Source of the DNA: Cyanoderma ruficeps
Lineage: Eukaryota; Chordata; Aves; Passeriformes; Timaliidae
Reading direction: 5' to 3'
Assembly (NCBI GenBank): GCA_008694505.1
Contig: VZDJ01000090.1
Coordinates: 6,131,521 to 6,195,520, forward strand
Length of the DNA stretch: 64,000 nucleotides
In this document: positions 49,589-64,000 of the stretch, one piece after another
Position numbering within the stretch: the stretch's first letter is position 1
Layout of the letters: each line of letters opens with the position of its first letter
The notes under the pieces: generated by a model
The model's input: only the letters and a program-made list of their open reading frames with translations
Databases searched by the model: none
What the model was told of the DNA's origin: nothing
Translations under genes and position numbers: made by a program

Positions 49589-52284
49589 CTGGCAGCAGGG
49601 AAAAAGATGGGAAGGAAGCCATTTAGTACTGGAGCAGCTGCTTTAAAGTGACTTTCCCTGGTAATCACTATCCTTTCAAATCCCTGTCTACATCTGCCAC
49701 ACTGATCTCACTTTGCTGCTTTCATCAGATAATCCTTAAAGGCTTTCTCAAAATTAAAGCTTCAGGGCTTACTTAATGAGAGCTTTTACTGCTACCAGAG
49801 CTACCCTTGTACATTGCTGTCACATAACCCAGCTCTTTACTCCTCCTATTGTAGTGGTGCTCGGGCCTTATTTAAGGACCCCAGGACGCTCTCCCTCTAC
49901 AGGTCATGGGATGCAGTAGAGGAAGGAAGAGTCACTTGTGTACCAGCAGTACTCTGCCCATCTGTGGTAGTGCTGGTCTCAACTCAAGTCCAACAGCTCC
50001 CACCACCTTCCCTGCCACGCAGGGCATGTTGTAGGCAGGTAACTTGGAGGACACTCACTAGATAAATAGTGAGGAATGAGAGGGAGAGAGGGCGTGTGGA
50101 TTCCAGACTGTCAGACCATTACCTGCATCAGGGGGCATACATATTTAAAAGTACATCTATACATAACACAAAAAATACTTCAAATCCTAGCTCCTTCAAC
50201 TTTTTCCAAACAAATAGTGAGCTCTCTCCCAGTCTTAGGCTGCCCACCTTGGTGAAAGCACAGACATGTCTTTTCAGTGAGCACTTTGTGTTGAGGTTTG
50301 CCAGCCAGCAGAGCGAGGAGCAGGAGCTAAGCTGCCTGAGCAAGGCTGCTCCCACCCCAGCCCTCTCCCAGACAGACATCTCACCTGTAGTCAGAATAGG
50401 CCCCGGGGCAGTAGAGCAATGCCACAAACGGAGTTCGGCCCCTACAGATGGTGTGCAGGGTCAAGGTGATCCCGTACACAGCGGTGAGCATGAAGAAGGA
50501 CAGTGCAAGGATGAAAGCTTGATGGTTCTGCTCCCCTACACAGCTGTTAATCCTCCAAAAGGAAAGAAGAAATTACTTTGCTTAAAAAAAAGAAGAAAAG
50601 AGGAAGGTCTGGTATTTCTTCTCCCTCCCCCAGCTGTCAGAGAACCTGATTTCCACGGTGCTTCCAGCTGACACAGGCCAAGAACTTTGAAAAATATTGA
50701 AAGATTTATAACTCTATATAGAAAAGTTACAAACACAAGGCAATAAACCAGGAGCGTAACAGCAGCAGACTGTTTGCCTCAATTTTTTAGCCAAGGGTAT
50801 TATCCTTTGCTGAGACACATTATACCCTACTGCCCCTTGGGTCCAGCACCACATGCACACCCAAAAGGCAGCTTTGGGTTCCCTTGCCCCAGGAGAGCCC
50901 TAGTCCAACTTAACTGCAAGACTGCTAGTGCTCCACAGACCAAGTCTGAAGAAAAAAAAAAAAAAAAATCCAAGAAAACCCACACCAAAATCAACCCCAA
51001 ACTGATGAAAAACAGTAGAGAAGTAAAGGCAATTCTAAAGTATGCTGTAAAAGCTTTCAGCTATCAGGTCAGCCCACTTAGAATAAACAGTTATTCTAAC
51101 TGTTCTTTTAAGGGTAAATACAAAGCTTTTTATATTTAAAGAGTGTCATAAGGTCTTACACATAGTAAAAGCAACTCTATTTGCCAGGGACTGTAAAAAA
51201 TGAAGCTTACTTTAAAAAGGAGGGAACTCAGAAAGAACACAGGGAGCCTCAGCACTGCAAAACCTACCAGACACAGTGATGGTCCAGTCTCCTCACACAC
51301 CTGCCACAAAGCCGGCAGTGCCCTGCTCGGGCTGGCCTGACCAGCTGGCATTTAGTGCACCAGTCCTTTTTCACACCTTCTGGCTGCTCAGCTGACATCC
51401 TGCAATAACCTTTAGCCTCCCCATTCACAGCACGACTGCTGGCAGCACCTGAGATGCCGTGGAGCCCGCTGGAGGAGCTCCCTCTAACACTCTTGCTGGG
51501 CAAACCCTGGTGCGATGGCTTCTCGTTGCCTGCTGGGATGGGAAGGTAGCCAGGGTCCTTCTTGGCTCGGGACAGGGCTGCAAGCATAAGAATTAACCCA
51601 CACGTGAGAACGACCACTTGGGAATACTCCACGTGGCCCCGGGGAACCACCTCGCGGAGAAACACATAGTACATATATCCCAAGGAGAAGAGCCCGAGGC
51701 TCAAGAAGAAGAGAGTCCGTTCCTTCCTCCGGTGGGTGAGGTAGTAATACCACAGCACCACGACGGGCAGGGACGTCAGGATGATGAGCCCCAGCAGGAA
51801 GTGCAGGGCGGCAACGTGGAGGAAGACGGGCAGCAGGACGAGCGGCGGCACGAGGCTGACGTTGATCTTCACGGCCCCCGAGAACCAGGGGACCCGCAGC
51901 CGGTCCGCGATGGTGTCGGCGATCCTCTCCAGCGCTCCCGGGGGTAGGGATTTGCACGTCAGCCACCTGCGAGCACAGCGCCGGCTGGCACGGGAGCAAC
52001 CGCGCTCCGGCCCCCTGTCCCTGCCCCGTCCCGCTCCCCTTTCCCTCTCTCCCAACAAGTTTCCCGGAAAGAGGGACGCGCCTCCCCCGCCCTCAGGGCG
52101 GCAGCCCCGCGGGGACGACGCCGCCGCCGGGAGGGGTCCCGCAGTCGGGCGGCCCCCGGGGGTCGCGGAGCCGGTACCTGTCGCAGCCGTCGTCCAGCTC
52201 CTCGCAGTCGCAGCAGCACGCCGCTAGGTGGTTGCGCCGGCCCCGCCGGTCCACGTACTCGCAGCAGCAGAGCGGCTCCTCCAT
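49321..52284 (-). CDS. ZDHHC23: Palmitoyltransferase ZDHHC23 (4 coding exons, 413 aa)
   Basis: Membrane DHHC S-acyltransferase, known in rodents as NIDD, a partner of neuronal nitric oxide synthase. Coding exons in transcript order: 52284-52178, 51966-51268, 50552-50385, 49588-49321, all in phase. The N-terminus is Cys-rich ([28 protein letters not shown]). Hydrophobic segments follow: [59 protein letters not shown] and [15 protein letters not shown]. Then come the zinc-binding DHHC cysteine-rich domain ([26 protein letters not shown]; catalytic Cys267) and two more membrane helices in exons 3 and 4. The C-terminus AEDIV keeps the -EDIV tail through which the mammalian protein binds the nNOS PDZ domain. 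Length is close to human (about 409). The start is the first in-frame ATG; the mammalian N-terminus carries a short Lys-rich extension not seen here, so an upstream non-ATG or separate exon start cannot be excluded. Confidence 0.95.
50385..50552 (-). CDS. ZDHHC23: ZDHHC23 coding exon 3
   Basis: 168 nt, acceptor TTGGAG and donor GTGAGA. It encodes [20 protein letters not shown] and [18 protein letters not shown], a membrane helix right after the DHHC motif. Confidence 0.94.
51268..51966 (-). CDS. ZDHHC23: ZDHHC23 coding exon 2
   Basis: 699 nt, acceptor CGCAG and donor GTAGGT. It covers residues 36-268: four hydrophobic helices, a Ser-rich linker and the Cys-rich domain up to DHHCV. The linker after [13 protein letters not shown] is poorly conserved. 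Confidence 0.95.
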
Positions 52285-52640
52285 CGCCGCCGCCCGCCCC
52301 GTCCCTCCCGCGGGGCCGGGAGCGGCTCCCGCCGGCGGCGCCGCCTCAGGTGCCCCGCGCGCGCCGCCGCCCCCGCGGCCCCGCCCCCGCCGCAGCGCCC
52401 GCCCGCCATTGGCCGCGCGCGCCCCGAGGTGTGCGGGGGGCGGCGCCCCCGCCCGGACCGTCCACCTGACGGCGGCGGGCGCCAATGGGCGCGCGGGGGG
52501 CGGCGCCGCCGTCACGCGGGGCCACCTGCCTTAAAGGGGCGGCGCAACAGGTGGCGGCCCCGGGGACCGGGCACCCCCGCCCCCGGACCGCGGGGCTGGA
52601 CACGCGGCCCGGGAAAGCTTCCCCCGCGCACCTGTAAACC
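51850..52640. promoter_or_regulatory. ZDHHC23: CpG-island promoter of ZDHHC23
   Basis: GC- and CpG-dense block covering ZDHHC23 exon 1, its small first intron and the upstream flank. Two inverted CCAAT boxes lie upstream of the ATG: CCAATGG on the minus strand near 52406-52412 and CCAAT on the plus strand at 52482-52486. Five CACCTG/CAGGTG E-boxes (52347, 52463, 52523, 52548, 52629) lie in the same 290 bp. No TATA box was identified. Confidence 0.8.
52178..52284 (-). CDS. ZDHHC23: ZDHHC23 coding exon 1
   Basis: 107 nt, ATG at 52284-52282 in a good context (GCGATGG), donor GTACCG from 52177. It encodes [20 protein letters not shown] and [14 protein letters not shown]. Confidence 0.88.
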
Positions 52641-53400
52641 CACCCTGCACCCCCTCTCCATACCCCACACCCGCGTTTGCACCACTGCCCGACGGGCTGA
52701 GTGCCACCCGAGCCAGTGCTGCCCTCCAAACACGCCCCAGCCTCGAGGGAGGGGGCCCCTGCGATTTCTTGGAGATCTTTTCTGTGTTCGTCTTCTTTCT
52801 CTCAACCTGCTTAGAAAACACTTGAAGCACATGAAAAGGTGTTTCATCATCAGTGGGCACACCACGCTGAAGCACTGAAGCACAGCCATTGATGGAGGGA
52901 AAACACCGAGGGCTGAAATTTCTCTGGGAGAGCTGGAAACATATGGCAGAAGGCAGCCTGCCAAAGCTTGCAGTATGCAGGAGATATCAAACCCTTTCCT
53001 GTTAATTAATCTTAGGCATATTTATCCTTAAGATGGTGACTTGTTTCACAAGGTCCCCATGGCTAAAAAAAGCCTATGAAGATCCTGTGGCTGTGAATCC
53101 ACTAAACGTTCTTTTTTTCTCTCCAAAATACTCTTCACTGATGGTCATTTTCTACATTGACGTAAAAAGCTGCAATTTCATACGAGACAAGCCCACTTCT
53201 CTGCTGAGGGTGTTTTTCCCCGTCTGAAATGTTCAGATATGTTCACCAGCAGTACAACTGCCCTCGCTCACTCACCATGGGATGGATCCAAGAGCTCTGC
53301 ACTGTGTGGAATTGAGACTCCCCAGGGTAGAAGGCTGGCAGGAGAGACAAGACTGCCAAGCTATGGCAATGCAGAACCCGACTTACTTCTTCTACAAACC
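52641..53400. other. Interval between ZDHHC23 promoter and GRAMD1C 3' end
   Basis: No coding exon or repeat was recognised. GRAMD1C probably ends near 53400, so transcripts from GRAMD1C would stop about 1.1 kb short of the ZDHHC23 start codon. Confidence 0.6.
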
Positions 53401-53406
53401 TTTATT
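53401..53406 (-). terminator. GRAMD1C: Candidate GRAMD1C polyadenylation signal
   Basis: Minus-strand AATAAA about 120 bases after the GRAMD1C stop codon; it would give a very short 3' UTR. Confidence 0.5.
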
Positions 53407-53527
53407 CTGTGCAGCTTTTGAGCTAAACAGTAAAGAGTCCAGAGGAGACAGTTACAATCCCTACCCCACAAGTCCTCACACACACATCTGTTCTTCCGAC
53501 ATCTTGAATGAAAAGCTGATGTGGCTA

Positions 53528-63288
<9,761 letters not shown>

Positions 63289-64000
63289 CTAAGCATTATT
63301 ACAGCTTAAATCCTTCCCAAGCTTGCATCAGCATTTGTTTCTCACTCTCAGAAACCCAGTAAGGAGAAACCCAGCAGCAGCAAATGATTTGGTAGGTAGG
63401 TTGCCTTCAGGAACAAAGTCCAGAACTGATTTTCAAATACACACCACTACCACCCCTTCCCTGTGCAAACTCATAAATTAACAGCAAAAGGTACCATCTC
63501 TTTAATTTTGCCTGCAGTATTCTACTAATCCTGCAAGAAACATTGGGGAAAGAAAGCATAATTTTCATTAATATGTGTGTCTATTGTACAAAAGACAAGC
63601 AAGAAGGAGAGTAAAACTGTAATAGTTTTCTTCTTGTGGCTGGTTTCAGAATTCTGCTTTTAACATTTGTAATACTGGTAATGTCCACAGTCTAAGGGAC
63701 CTGTCAGACTCCCAAACAGTTCTTCCCTCCATACCTATTGTAACAGAACACAAGGGATACCCTGCTCCATTTTGCAGTCCCCAAAAATGCACAGAGGCTC
63801 AAATGCCATCACCTATTTCAAAGCCACCGAGAACCCCAGCAGCATTCTGTGGCTGCAGCACTCATCTTTGCTATTTCTGCTTCTTGGTGGTTGCTGGCAT
63901 GACTCAGCTTTGTGGTTGTCTCAGCCACACTTGCAAGAGATAAGGGATAGAATTATAATCCTGGAGGGCAAGCAGCTTCCTGTGCCAATCCCGACTCAAT

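Larger units (their letters stand above)
49589..52177 (-). other. ZDHHC23: ZDHHC23 introns
   Basis: Three introns: 49589-50384, 50553-51267 and 51967-52177. The last is only 211 bp and very GC-rich. A poly-A run near 50949-50967 is the only simple repeat noted. Confidence 0.85.

Noticed and set aside
50069..50671. 200-codon plus-strand open frame
   Set aside because: It lies antisense over ZDHHC23 exon 3, which has clear splice sites and conserved protein; no motif in the antisense frame.
52285..52515. 77-codon in-frame N-terminal extension of ZDHHC23
   Set aside because: The apparent start at 52515 is GTG, not ATG, and the predicted Ala/Pro/Arg-rich peptide has no similarity to the known N-terminus.
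52228..52878. 216-codon plus-strand open frame in the ZDHHC23 CpG island
   Set aside because: Composition-driven, antisense to ZDHHC23 exon 1, no recognisable domain.

Overview
This is a vertebrate nuclear window, almost certainly from a bird. Coding sequence is split into short exons with GT/AG introns, two promoters lie in GC-rich CpG-dense blocks, and the interspersed repeats are CR1 LINEs of the avian type. There is one probable LTR. The species cannot be named from the sequence alone. Two single ambiguous bases (6793, 15270) look like assembly artefacts.

Four protein-coding genes were assembled exon by exon, with matching reading phase at every junction and no internal stop. From left to right: (1) QTRT2, minus strand, 21397 to 8657, 8 coding exons, 423 codons, the accessory subunit of queuine tRNA-ribosyltransferase. 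(2) CCDC191, plus strand, 21559 to 40706, 16 coding exons, 894 codons, a coiled-coil protein with tryptophan-centred SFI1-like repeats. (3) ZDHHC23, minus strand, 52284 to 49321, 4 coding exons, 413 codons, a DHHC palmitoyltransferase ending in -EDIV. (4) GRAMD1C, minus strand, 3' part only, 63227 to 53528, 9 coding exons, about 346 codons, carrying the VASt sterol-transfer domain and the ER membrane anchor. The order and relative orientation GRAMD1C - ZDHHC23 - CCDC191 (opposite) - QTRT2 matches what I know of human 3q13.31, which supports all four calls.

QTRT2 and CCDC191 are divergent: their start codons lie 161 bp apart in one CpG-rich block that holds a 15-bp tandem repeat with strong G-quadruplex potential and an RFX X-box-like site at the CCDC191 start. 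CCDC191 and ZDHHC23 converge, with about 8.6 kb between their stop codons. ZDHHC23 and GRAMD1C are in tandem, about 1.2 kb apart, and a second CpG-rich block with five CACCTG/CAGGTG E-boxes covers the ZDHHC23 5' end. The first 7.6 kb is intergenic: DRD3, which neighbours QTRT2 in mammals, was not found.

Repeats are sparse: CR1 fragments (about 9.1, 18.8, 20.05-21.06, 22.0-22.95 and 61.4-61.9 kb), one of them interrupted by a probable 562-bp solo LTR, a GATA tetranucleotide array, a short GGGAA array and homopolymers. I found no CRISPR array, tRNA, rRNA or bacterial-type system. This is an ordinary conserved locus; the unusual points are regulatory or architectural and are listed as findings.
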